From Fidelibacterota bacterium (GTDB taxonomy: Bacteria; Fidelibacterota; UBA8477; JABMPR01), in NCBI GenBank assembly GCA_016784025.1, contig JADHVL010000008.1, positions 83,343 through 147,342 of the forward strand: a DNA stretch of 64,000 bases. The letters are read 5' to 3'. Positions 7,704 through 16,384 of the stretch are shown piece after piece (position 1 is the stretch's first letter; each line of letters begins with the position of its first letter). The translations under genes and the position numbers were made by a program. The notes beneath the pieces are model-generated. The model was not told the DNA's origin. It did no database searches and saw nothing but the letters and a program-made list of their open reading frames with translations.

Positions 7704-9712
7704 TGAAAACGCTAATTAATATTCTCTTAGTTCTGAGCCTTTCAGGTTTTCTATTGGCTCAAACAGATAGTACCGCTACAGAAGCACCCCTTGAGGAGGC
7801 CGCTGTGGATGCAGTTGAATCTACCGCTGAAGTTGCAGATACAACTGAAACTCAAACTGAAGAAATGGTTGAAGTCGAAGCTGTAGAAATGGATAGTACC
7901 TCAATGGAGGTTACTGAACTTGACTCTATGACTGCTGATACCTCTGCTTTCGTTGCTGACACCACTGCTTTTGTTGATGAAGATACTGTGGCTACCCCTG
8001 AACCAGAGATGGAATGGGTGCAGAATGATCCTGCTCCGGCAGCTCTGGCAGGATTGGTAAATGAAGGCAATCTGTATTTTTGGACCAACGATGTGCTGGA
8101 AGGGATGGATTTTACCTCCCTCCCCTATATCTCCATTGTGGATCCAACCATGATCGCCATCAGCGCGAACGACTGTCTTGATATAGTATGTCACCTACTG
8201 GCCAGTGATGGTAGCGGAATTAACTATGTGGTCGTAACCAAAGATGACAGCAGCAATGTCCAGATTTACAACACAGTAACCAAAGTAGTTGCCATTGAAG
8301 CCCCACCCGATTCGATTGTGACAGCTCTGGATGCCTATCTGAAGGAAATTGCAGGATCGGAATATGTCGCTATGGCTATAGAAGATACGACTACTGCAGA
8401 ACCAGTTTTCATTGTTGACAAAGAGGAGCTGGCTCGTCAAGCCGCCAAAATGAAGATGATGAAGATTAGAAGTCGACAGTTCCGCGAGCTCGATGATATC
8501 TCCAGCAATCCTGCAAACCTTGCCCGAGAGTTCGAGAATTTTGTTAATCTCAACCTATTACCTGACTTCAACTTCAGCATCCACAATTCACTTCTGACTC
8601 CCAGTTGGTATAGTGAATGGTGGACCACAGGTGGTGTCTGGGATGCAGCCATGAAGGCAGATTATTTATCCACAATCATGGATAAGGAATTAGCTCTAAA
8701 TATTGCTCCTGATTTTCATACACTCCTGGGCTTTAGAATTGGAAGATTTGCTTTCAACCTTTCTGGAAAATCCCACATCAAGATGGTACTACCAGGAAAT
8801 ACTCTCGGCCTCCCCATGCAGGATATTCTCTTTGATCAACCAGTAGAGAATGGTGGTCTTGAGATTGAAGTTATCCCCTTAGTTGGTAAAACTTCCCTTT
8901 CCTATGCCCAGCCCCTACAGACTCCCCTGGGAGAGATTAAAGTCGGTCTCGGCCTCAATCTATATAAGGCTGTTGGTTATGTGAACGTTGCCAGTGAAAA
9001 CTTTACGATCACCACGACCCACGATTCCACCGTGGTATCTGCTTCTGGAGAGGCATGGGCCACTGAGGCTGGTGCAGAGCGAGAAGATGATGAGCCAAAT
9101 TTTGATGAATTTGATGCAATGGATGCTTCCTCCAGTCTCACGGCTGGCCTTGATATCGGCGCTATCATGGATCTTCAAAGCTACCTACATCAAGAAGTTG
9201 AGGTTCAGGTCTCCTTGAAAAATCTCGGAGCCAAATACAAATGGTCAGGGGTTACACATTCAGCCTGGACCATGGATATGGTCCTACCTGCGCTTTCCAG
9301 TGGTGAATTAGACACCCTGGATATTGAGCAATATCAAACTACGACTGATACAACCTTGTCCACGAATGCCGAAATCACCATAGATGTACCTACAGTATTC
9401 AGCTTGAATGCTATCTATCAGCCAATTCCTCAGGTCATGGTGGGAATTGGAATTGAGAAAGCGTTTACAGAAGAGGTACACCTGGGCTACAGTCCTGATC
9501 TTGAGCTGAATTATCACCTCAACTTATATGCCACACCCTGGTTAGATTTTAGCTACTACAAGCAGAATCAGTTTGGTGATCCTGTGCATACCTTTGGAAG
9601 TGGCTTGCATTCAGGATTCCTGGAAGCTGGATTTACAATTTCCTTTATCAATGGACTTAATGCTAACGCCAAGGGAATCGGGTTTGGTTTGAGCAGCAGT
9701 ATACATTTTTAG
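7703..9712 (+). CDS. outer-membrane beta-barrel-like protein, DUF5723-like, with acidic/Thr-rich N-terminal linker
   Basis: Signal peptide; low-complexity T/E/D-rich segment; barrel region ending FGLSSSIHF; motif ISSNPANLAREFENFVNLNLLPDFNFSIHNS. TAATG overlap with the upstream gene. Confidence 0.65.
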   Translation: MKTLINILLVLSLSGFLLAQTDSTATEAPLEEAAVDAVESTAEVADTTETQTEEMVEVEAVEMDSTSMEVTELDSMTADTSAFVADTTAFVDEDTVATPEPEMEWVQNDPAPAALAGLVNEGNLYFWTNDVLEGMDFTSLPYISIVDPTMIAISANDCLDIVCHLLASDGSGINYVVVTKDDSSNVQIYNTVTKVVAIEAPPDSIVTALDAYLKEIAGSEYVAMAIEDTTTAEPVFIVDKEELARQAAKMKMMKIRSRQFRELDDISSNPANLAREFENFVNLNLLPDFNFSIHNSLLTPSWYSEWWTTGGVWDAAMKADYLSTIMDKELALNIAPDFHTLLGFRIGRFAFNLSGKSHIKMVLPGNTLGLPMQDILFDQPVENGGLEIEVIPLVGKTSLSYAQPLQTPLGEIKVGLGLNLYKAVGYVNVASENFTITTTHDSTVVSASGEAWATEAGAEREDDEPNFDEFDAMDASSSLTAGLDIGAIMDLQSYLHQEVEVQVSLKNLGAKYKWSGVTHSAWTMDMVLPALSSGELDTLDIEQYQTTTDTTLSTNAEITIDVPTVFSLNAIYQPIPQVMVGIGIEKAFTEEVHLGYSPDLELNYHLNLYATPWLDFSYYKQNQFGDPVHTFGSGLHSGFLEAGFTISFINGLNANAKGIGFGLSSSIHF

Positions 9713-9735
9713 TCTGTTCAATTGCTTTTTTAAAA

Positions 9736-9772
9736 AAAAGGGGCTGTCTCAGAAAATGAGATAGCCTCTTTT
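9736..9772. terminator. hairpin AAAAGGGGCTGTCTC-AGAAAAT-GAGATAGCCTCTTTT
   Basis: 15-bp arms with two G-U pairs, A-tract before and T-tract after; located between convergent genes. Confidence 0.8.
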
Positions 9773-9997
9773 AATTTTAGGCGCGGATTCACACAGATTT
9801 ATGGAACTGTTCTCGAAGAGTAGAGTGATAGCTGGGGGACCCACCTTCTGGATAGCTATTTAGAACGTTATCCATGTCCATCTGATCAAGGGCTGAGCTA
9901 ACCAGGTGAAACAGGCGGTTGTAGCGAGTAGGCGTCTTCATATACAAACGATTATATTAGCAGCCATATATAAGCGGTTACCTTATACCCATATAAC

Positions 9998-10035
9998 AAA
10001 AAAGAGGCCGGCCCCCTTGGGACAGCCTCTTTTTT
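9998..10035. terminator. hairpin AAAAAAGAGGCCGGCCC-CCTT-GGGACAGCCTCTTTTTT
   Basis: A-tract/T-tract flanked inverted repeat upstream of the stop of the minus-strand gene at 10058; bidirectional terminator layout. Confidence 0.8.
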
Positions 10036-10057
10036 ACCTGTCAGGTATTCTTAAAGA

Positions 10058-11041
10058 CTATGGTCGAACATGTTCTCGAGTCGTATAAATGAATCCCAGT
10101 GTCGCTGAGGAGTAATCTTCATAGTCGTGATCAAATAAGGTACGGTAGTCAATGACTTCCACAAAACCTTTAAAATGTCTACGATGGAGTCTGTTAGGAA
10201 AGATACGCTGGGTATAAACCTTATCACCAGAATCCAAGGTTTCAGTATAGTGAAAATGAAATCGTGATCTTGAGTCAGGATGGCTTAATCGAGGATGATA
10301 TCCAAGTCGACCCGTAACCTTCTCTCCTTCACCTTCAACATCATTGCTCACCACAACATTCATGTGATTAGCACCCATTTGAGAAAGGAGAAGTGGATTT
10401 CTACGGCTATAAAAAACATTGCCAAAATCGGTCAAAACCAACGTAGAATCTTCTGCAACCCATTCTAGAGCTTCAATTTCCAGGGTTTCTCCGGAATGAC
10501 CACTGAGTAAGGTCATCGCAACTGGCTTCCAATGCGCTTCGCCAGCATTATCCATGCGTTTTCTAAAGGCGACACGACGAGTGGCTGACATATCAATCGG
10601 CTTCTCACTGAATCGAATGGAATCGCCTCTCTCCCAGGTATCTAAGCTGGTCCATACTCTGGCAAATTGTTTCACATAGAATGTCCCTGTGATCTGATGG
10701 TTGATCAATGCCAGGGCAGAGCTATCATCTTCAACTTCAACCGTAATCACTCGTTCCACGTCCATTCCTCTGCGTGCGAATTTCCAGACATAGTTAGAAT
10801 CTCTAACAGATATGCTTGATAACACTGCGGATTGATCCGATTCGAGAGCCTTTCCCAGTGAGTAATCCTCATCTTCGATATCACCCAGGCCTTCGATCCC
10901 GTAAGTGCTATCATCTGCAGCAATCACTTTTAAAATTGCGGATTCAATATTGGTAACTTCATTATTGCTTTCAGATACTCCACAGGATGAAATGACTCCC
11001 AGGAAGACCAAACTCATTGAGATGATTGAATACTTTTTCAC
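10058..11041 (-). CDS. hypothetical lipoprotein of ECF-sigma operon
   Basis: GTG start at 11041 preceded by GGAGGTATAGC (RBS); lipobox GVISSCGVSE. The listed ORF begins at 11059. Confidence 0.65.
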   Translation of the reverse strand: MKKYSIISMSLVFLGVISSCGVSESNNEVTNIESAILKVIAADDSTYGIEGLGDIEDEDYSLGKALESDQSAVLSSISVRDSNYVWKFARRGMDVERVITVEVEDDSSALALINHQITGTFYVKQFARVWTSLDTWERGDSIRFSEKPIDMSATRRVAFRKRMDNAGEAHWKPVAMTLLSGHSGETLEIEALEWVAEDSTLVLTDFGNVFYSRRNPLLLSQMGANHMNVVVSNDVEGEGEKVTGRLGYHPRLSHPDSRSRFHFHYTETLDSGDKVYTQRIFPNRLHRRHFKGFVEVIDYRTLFDHDYEDYSSATLGFIYTTREHVRP

Positions 11042-11062
11042 GCTATACCTCCAATTCAATTA

Positions 11063-11554
11063 TTATTGGCGTTTTTCAGTACGCTTGCCAGGATTTTTCA
11101 TACCTCGGCGTTCATTTTTCATATACTCTCGCAAATCACTTCTAAATCGGGTTTCAAAACCAAGATAAATAAGCTGTTGTTCGGGTGTTAAATGTTTTGA
11201 AAGGGATTGAACAAAATCACTTTTTATTTTATGTGCTTCACTCTGTTTCTCAGAATATCTCTTGATGAATTTGTCAACCTGTTTCTGAGACACATCGCCC
11301 TTTTCCTTGAGTGCGTGTGCATCCTTAGCCAGCACCCTGATTTCACCCTGGATTTCCTTGAGTTTACGTTCATGAATTTGAATCAGAGGAAGAAAAGAAA
11401 CAACCTGATCCTCAGTTAATTCTAAAACCTCAGTCAATTTCCAGATTCGAATGGCGTCCATATTTTGCTTATTCATTCGGCCTTCCATTGGCGGCGGTTG
11501 CCCCAGTGAGGTCCCTATCAGGATAATTGTTAATAGTAGAAGTTTTGTTCGCAT
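11063..11554 (-). CDS. Spy/CpxP-like periplasmic protein
   Basis: Signal peptide plus helical protein with LELTEDQVVSFLPLI and LTPEQQLIYLGFE (LTxxQ-type) repeats. Confidence 0.65.
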   Translation of the reverse strand: MRTKLLLLTIILIGTSLGQPPPMEGRMNKQNMDAIRIWKLTEVLELTEDQVVSFLPLIQIHERKLKEIQGEIRVLAKDAHALKEKGDVSQKQVDKFIKRYSEKQSEAHKIKSDFVQSLSKHLTPEQQLIYLGFETRFRSDLREYMKNERRGMKNPGKRTEKRQ

Positions 11555-11555
11555 G

Positions 11556-11975
11556 TTACGCCTCCCTTAGATAGCCCATGAGGGCTTCAAGATCACTTTC
11601 ATCCAGTAGTGCTTCAGTATCATCTGAATATGTGAAATAATTATCATCAATTAAATAATCCACTGTCTGATCATAGAATACACCTGCTTCAGTTTCTTCT
11701 ATATCCAGATCCTGGCTTTCGGTCCAGGAATACTCCCAGCCTGCAATGAACAATTCACCCCCTGGTAAGATTGGACTCTCACCGTTCCCAGAAAATAGCA
11801 TAACCCCCATTGCGACCAAAAGGATAGCAATGGGACTGGAATACAATGCTTTACGTTGAGTGGCTCTTTTCTTGATGCGAGAATGGGTTCCCATAATGAT
11901 ATCATCTATATCAAATTGGGTTCCCTCTTCTTCGCTTGAAAGTTCATCTCTGATGAATTTCTCTGTTTTATCCAT
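11556..11975 (-). CDS. single-TM membrane protein, candidate anti-sigma factor
   Basis: 8-bp overlap with the ECF sigma gene; cytoplasmic N-terminus, one TM (SSPIAILLVAMGVMLFSG), acidic C-terminus; no HxxxCxxC zinc motif. Confidence 0.5.
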   Translation of the reverse strand: MDKTEKFIRDELSSEEEGTQFDIDDIIMGTHSRIKKRATQRKALYSSPIAILLVAMGVMLFSGNGESPILPGGELFIAGWEYSWTESQDLDIEETEAGVFYDQTVDYLIDDNYFTYSDDTEALLDESDLEALMGYLREA

Positions 11976-12522
11976 CTTGGCCCACCTGCTTTTTTATATA
12001 TGATTCAATTCTTTTTTTACCTTCATGAAAATGCACCTTCGCTGCGTTTTCAGAACATCCCACTGCCTCTGAGATCTGTGAAAAAGGCAGATCCTGATAT
12101 ATACGTGCTACCACTACTGCGTGTTGTCTTGGAGTTAAATAAGCCAGGCTACTCTCCAGAAGATCAGCGTTAAATTTATACTCTGTTTCACGAGCTGGAT
12201 CGGATCCGGATATGAGCGCCTTCACCTCATCCAGAACGGACAAGCCCCACCGTTTTCTCTTCTTCAAATGCGTATATGAGAGATTGATGGCAATTCTGAA
12301 TATCCAGGTTTTCACACTTGAATTTCCTTTGAATTGATGACTCTTTTCCCATACCCGTGTAAAGGTATCCTGCAAGATATCCTGTGCATCTTCAGTATTG
12401 GAAACCATACGCAAGATAAAGTTGAACATTTCAGGTGAATATTCACGCATAAGCTCATCAAAAGCCCTGGAGTCACGGCTTTGAACCTTTTCAAATAGCA
12501 CAATATCAGGAGTCTTAATCAT
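11968..12522 (-). CDS. RNA polymerase sigma factor, ECF/sigma-70 family
   Basis: Region 2 (FNFILRMVSNTEDAQDILQDTFTRVWEKSHQFKGNSSVKTWIFRIAINLSYTHLKKRKR) and region 4 (LTPRQHAVVVARIYQDLPFSQISEAVGCSENAAKVHFHEGKKR). Confidence 0.95.
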   Translation of the reverse strand: MIKTPDIVLFEKVQSRDSRAFDELMREYSPEMFNFILRMVSNTEDAQDILQDTFTRVWEKSHQFKGNSSVKTWIFRIAINLSYTHLKKRKRWGLSVLDEVKALISGSDPARETEYKFNADLLESSLAYLTPRQHAVVVARIYQDLPFSQISEAVGCSENAAKVHFHEGKKRIESYIKKQVGQDG

Positions 12523-12575
12523 CGCTGGGGGTTTAGATACATGTGAGTAGCAAAAGGTTAAGAAGGCAGAAACGG

Positions 12576-14174
12576 TTAGTTATCAAAGGTCCAGACAATT
12601 GACAGATAGCGAAAACGAGAATTGGGAATCTGGTTGGCCATAATTGAATATTCAGAGTTCCAGGAAGGGGATCCATATTGCGACCATAGGTCGTCCTGGA
12701 GAAAATTTTGGTCAGTGAAACTGACGATGACAGTACTTACCTGTCCTGATATGGTGTAATTCAGAAGATGAAGCAATTCCTCCCCTGGATAGCCTGAATA
12801 TGAGGTCTGAAAATTTTCTGAGTCCAGCGTTCCAGGATTTGTATCAAACCAATGTTTCCCCCAGACTTTCAATTCCCCATGAAGGGCTGCCTTAAACAGA
12901 CTGAGCTCCTGATTCACTTCCCAATTGATATATTGTTTTGAGAATACCCAATCATGAGTCATTTCCATGATGGCTCCTCCGAACATAGCTGACATTTGCC
13001 AGGGGAACCTGATTCGTCCTTCACCAGAATAACCGGAGATACCATACCCCCCATCATCACCGATCCAGGAACTCACCGAGAGGTCGACATGGCGAAAGTT
13101 AAGCCCGGCAGTCAGGTCTTGAATATTGCCAACAGACAATTTTGAATCCCAAATATTTTCCTCAATGAGTTGATGAGTTTGATACTTAAGAAGCAATGGA
13201 CCTATCCCGTATTGAGCATCGATTATTGGAGAAAAATGTGATTTCCCGATGATTCTCAAGCCCATTTCCAGTGAATAATGATCACCAGACCAGTGTGGCA
13301 AGGTGAACTCTGAAAATTGGTAAGCACGTTTATTTCCACCGTATTGTTTGGAAATGTAACCCATCTTCATTGCAATAGATTTCAGACCTAGGAGATCGAA
13401 TCGATGGCTCAGATATGCCATTTGGGATAGCGTTTTCCTCTCCCCTCCAGACCATTTCCAAACTCCTCCCTGCACCCATGCAAACAGCTCGGTTCCTTGT
13501 GAATTGGAGTCGAGATTATTCCATTCAAAGCTTCCATCCCACCGATTTGTGTGTATCTGGGGATCATCATTGTAATACCATTCAAACAGGCTATCCTGAG
13601 CTAGCATATATAACGGATTCACTTTTTGATCATACCCAGCTTCTATCTTAAAATACTGACCAAGTTTGGTGGTATTAGCTTGAAACCGATGTCTTTGTTC
13701 GTCATACACTGTAGCATCCAATACACGAGGGTGTGATCTCAGTTTTGAGGTCCAACCATATCTAGTTTCAGTGTCCAGACTATTGTGATACCAGAGTGTA
13801 AAATCTTTAAATACACCATCCCCTTGTCTGTAGTTTACCAGGGTTGATGGAGCTAATGTATCTGCTGGTGTTGTAAGTGATGGATGCAGTTGCTGCCAGA
13901 GGCTGGCACCAGGGTCATGGGGTATCCACCCCTGACGATCAGTATTGAAAGGTTCTCCAGTAAGCGGAGATATGGCCGTCAAATCTCGCCAATCGTTCAC
14001 CACAATGCCTTTCATACCAAAAGGACGATAGAATTGAAGATGTCCCCAGGTTCCGCTTACGTCACCAAAATCGGGATAATTATTGCCAACCACGGCAAAT
14101 TGATCCAATTGTGCAAAGGAGTTCAATGGAAAGTATAAAAGGGTCAGAATCGTTAGAACTGTTCTAACTCGCAT
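12576..14174 (-). CDS. hypothetical outer-membrane beta-barrel-like protein
   Basis: Signal peptide (LTILTLLYFPLNSFAQ), alternating aromatic beta-strand patterns, C-terminus FRYLSIVWTFDN. Confidence 0.55.
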   Translation of the reverse strand: MRVRTVLTILTLLYFPLNSFAQLDQFAVVGNNYPDFGDVSGTWGHLQFYRPFGMKGIVVNDWRDLTAISPLTGEPFNTDRQGWIPHDPGASLWQQLHPSLTTPADTLAPSTLVNYRQGDGVFKDFTLWYHNSLDTETRYGWTSKLRSHPRVLDATVYDEQRHRFQANTTKLGQYFKIEAGYDQKVNPLYMLAQDSLFEWYYNDDPQIHTNRWDGSFEWNNLDSNSQGTELFAWVQGGVWKWSGGERKTLSQMAYLSHRFDLLGLKSIAMKMGYISKQYGGNKRAYQFSEFTLPHWSGDHYSLEMGLRIIGKSHFSPIIDAQYGIGPLLLKYQTHQLIEENIWDSKLSVGNIQDLTAGLNFRHVDLSVSSWIGDDGGYGISGYSGEGRIRFPWQMSAMFGGAIMEMTHDWVFSKQYINWEVNQELSLFKAALHGELKVWGKHWFDTNPGTLDSENFQTSYSGYPGEELLHLLNYTISGQVSTVIVSFTDQNFLQDDLWSQYGSPSWNSEYSIMANQIPNSRFRYLSIVWTFDN

Positions 14175-14745
14175 GCTGCCCCCGCATCAACCCGTGCATC
14201 TCAAGCTGTCGATGAACCAATTGTACCAGACCAGGACCAAACACGCCAAATAAAACGGTGTTTGAACCGAGGTGCAGGACAAAAAATATGATCCCGGTAC
14301 TGAGTGTTGCCCAGATAGTCCCCTCTGTCATCCCTGAACTGATTGGAAAACTCAATGCAGTAAGTGCATCATAAATCAAGGTCAACAGAAAGCCGACCAA
14401 ACCGAGAGTAACGGTAGTTATCATATAGTTAGGCTGACGCGTTAAAAACGTGGATAAGAGCCCACCAGCCAGTCCGCTAAACCCCACACTGACGATCTGA
14501 AAAATATATAGAATTGGGAAACCTAGTCCAGAGCCAATGGGATTTAAGGCTGAAAAGATGGCTTCCCCAACAAAGGCAACTATAAATCCACGTCTGGGAC
14601 CTAGTGCCACTCCGCCAAGAAAGGCTGATAGAATGATTAACTCGACATTGGGAATGAGGGCGAAAACCATTCCAACGGTGACGATGAGACCTGTCCAAAG
14701 AGACATGAGGGCAATTCGTCGATATTCAAGCAGTGACATTTCCAT
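14164..14745 (-). CDS. multi-pass membrane protein resembling ECF-type transporter S component
   Basis: IPNVELIILSAFLGGVALGPRRGFIVAFVGEAIFSALNPIG pattern and about 5-6 predicted TM segments; overlaps the barrel gene by 11 bp. Confidence 0.6.
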   Translation of the reverse strand: MEMSLLEYRRIALMSLWTGLIVTVGMVFALIPNVELIILSAFLGGVALGPRRGFIVAFVGEAIFSALNPIGSGLGFPILYIFQIVSVGFSGLAGGLLSTFLTRQPNYMITTVTLGLVGFLLTLIYDALTALSFPISSGMTEGTIWATLSTGIIFFVLHLGSNTVLFGVFGPGLVQLVHRQLEMHGLMRGQHAS

Positions 14746-14752
14746 GAATTAT

Positions 14753-15730
14753 TTAGACGTCCTCATCATCCTCTAGTTCACCCTTTAATAGAGGGATGCG
14801 GAAATAGTTAAATCGATTGGTCCAAGGACCTGGCTCTCCGTCTTTTTCCAGAACCTCTTCCATCATATTCATACGGGCATCCAGTTCGTCTATGTGGTGC
14901 AGCAGCAATGCTTCTTTGAATTTTGGACGTTTGGGAGACTGCCATTCATATTTGCCCTGATGAGAGAGAATCATGTGCTCAACCTTGAGTTGAAGTTCTC
15001 GCGGGAAATCATCAATTTGTGACATGGCATCCCTGGCAAGATCTCGCCCCAGGACGATATGTCCCAAAAGCTGACCCGCATCGGTGTAGCCTGGTTGTTG
15101 AGCCGGATTCAATTCAATTATTTTGCCAATATCATGTAAAAGTATGCCTGTGAGGAGTAAATCTCCGTCAACATCATAGTGACGGCTCAGGTGGACTCCA
15201 AGTTTGGCCATGGATAAAACGTGCTCAAGGAAACCACCTAGCCAGGCGTGGTGCAATTTCATCGAGGCGGGATGTTGCTTAATGACATCTGCATTTTCTT
15301 TGTATATGCTGCTGATCAGAGACTTGAGATGGATATTCTGCATGTCTTTGATAATTTTGGCCAGTTCACGCCACATCTGGTTCACATTGTGTTTGGTGCT
15401 GGGGATCAACTTGGAGAGATCAAAGCCATACTCAGCATGCTTCTCAGGTGAAGCTTTGCCAATATCTTCAACTTCAAGCTGTAGTTGTTCTCTGTAAAGG
15501 CTAACCCTGCCCTTTACGACCACTGCATCTCCTACATCAAATGATTTTTCGAAAGCTGGCACATTTTCCCATACCTTTGCCTCGATTGTACCTGTGCTAT
15601 CCTGCAAATCGAGCTGCAAATAGGGGTGATTTGTGCGGGTACTCCTGAGATGTTTTTCTCTGACCAGGAAAAACCCCTGAATCAGAGAATTTTTACGAAA
15701 GTTTTTTATCCTGGTGATTTTGGCTTTCAT
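14753..15730 (-). CDS. OB-fold + HD domain protein, YhaM-like 3'-5' exoribonuclease
   Basis: N-terminal OB nucleic-acid binding domain (YLQLDLQDSTGTIEAKVWE...GDAVVVKGRV) and HD motif (LLTGILLHDIGKI). Confidence 0.85.
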   Translation of the reverse strand: MKAKITRIKNFRKNSLIQGFFLVREKHLRSTRTNHPYLQLDLQDSTGTIEAKVWENVPAFEKSFDVGDAVVVKGRVSLYREQLQLEVEDIGKASPEKHAEYGFDLSKLIPSTKHNVNQMWRELAKIIKDMQNIHLKSLISSIYKENADVIKQHPASMKLHHAWLGGFLEHVLSMAKLGVHLSRHYDVDGDLLLTGILLHDIGKIIELNPAQQPGYTDAGQLLGHIVLGRDLARDAMSQIDDFPRELQLKVEHMILSHQGKYEWQSPKRPKFKEALLLHHIDELDARMNMMEEVLEKDGEPGPWTNRFNYFRIPLLKGELEDDEDV

Positions 15731-15904
15731 GTAAGAAACTACCTTCCTGCTAGAGCTCGGGGAACAGTTTAATTAATTTTAATTGTGAGACAATTCCAAT
15801 GCTGAAGGTGGTGGTTTACTCCTCCTGAATTGAACTTGGTCTACCCAACTGACTATTGTTTGTCTACATTCTAAGAAATATTAAAACTTCAATCAAGGTG
15901 AAAT

Positions 15905-16384
15905 GTGTCCAATATTCAAGAAGACTATATCCTGAGAATGATTCAGAAGATGGGTGAGGTGATTACTGCTGCCTTACACCTGAAAACACTGGGGCAAACG
16001 TTAGAGGCAGATAAGAGCCTTACCAACGCACTCCACACCATAATGCCCGACCACGCCGATCTTATTGAAATGGTGGATGCAAAGACTGCTCTCACCCTAC
16101 TTGGTGATTCAAAATTGGTTGAAGCCTACGCAGAAATTCTACTTGTACGGGCTGAAATGAAAATAGCGCTGGACAATTTGAGCGAAGGAGAAGCCTTACA
16201 GGCCAGGGCAATCCGAATTATGATCAGGTGTATTCAAAATGAGAGACATCTCAGTCCCAAGGCTCAATTAATCTGGGGGCGTCTCTCTGGATTGGATTTG
16301 CATTTACTACTGGAAAAGTCGGAATTTGAACAATGGGTGGATCTGGATAAAGCGATTCAAAAGGGGCTTATTATTGCCCCCTGA
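15905..16384 (+). CDS. hypothetical protein (helical)
   Basis: Intact 159-aa ORF with GTG start after AAGGTGAAAT; convergent 14-bp overlap with mobA. No recognised family. Confidence 0.55.
   Translation: MSNIQEDYILRMIQKMGEVITAALHLKTLGQTLEADKSLTNALHTIMPDHADLIEMVDAKTALTLLGDSKLVEAYAEILLVRAEMKIALDNLSEGEALQARAIRIMIRCIQNERHLSPKAQLIWGRLSGLDLHLLLEKSEFEQWVDLDKAIQKGLIIAP

Larger units (their letters stand above)
9736..10035. repeat. composite intergenic element copy A (hairpin - AATCTGTG/AATCCGCG motif - AT-rich spacer - hairpin)
   Basis: Bounded by two related AGAGGC(T/C)G(T)CCC hairpins; matches copy B (21228-21525) in reverse-complement layout. Confidence 0.6.
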
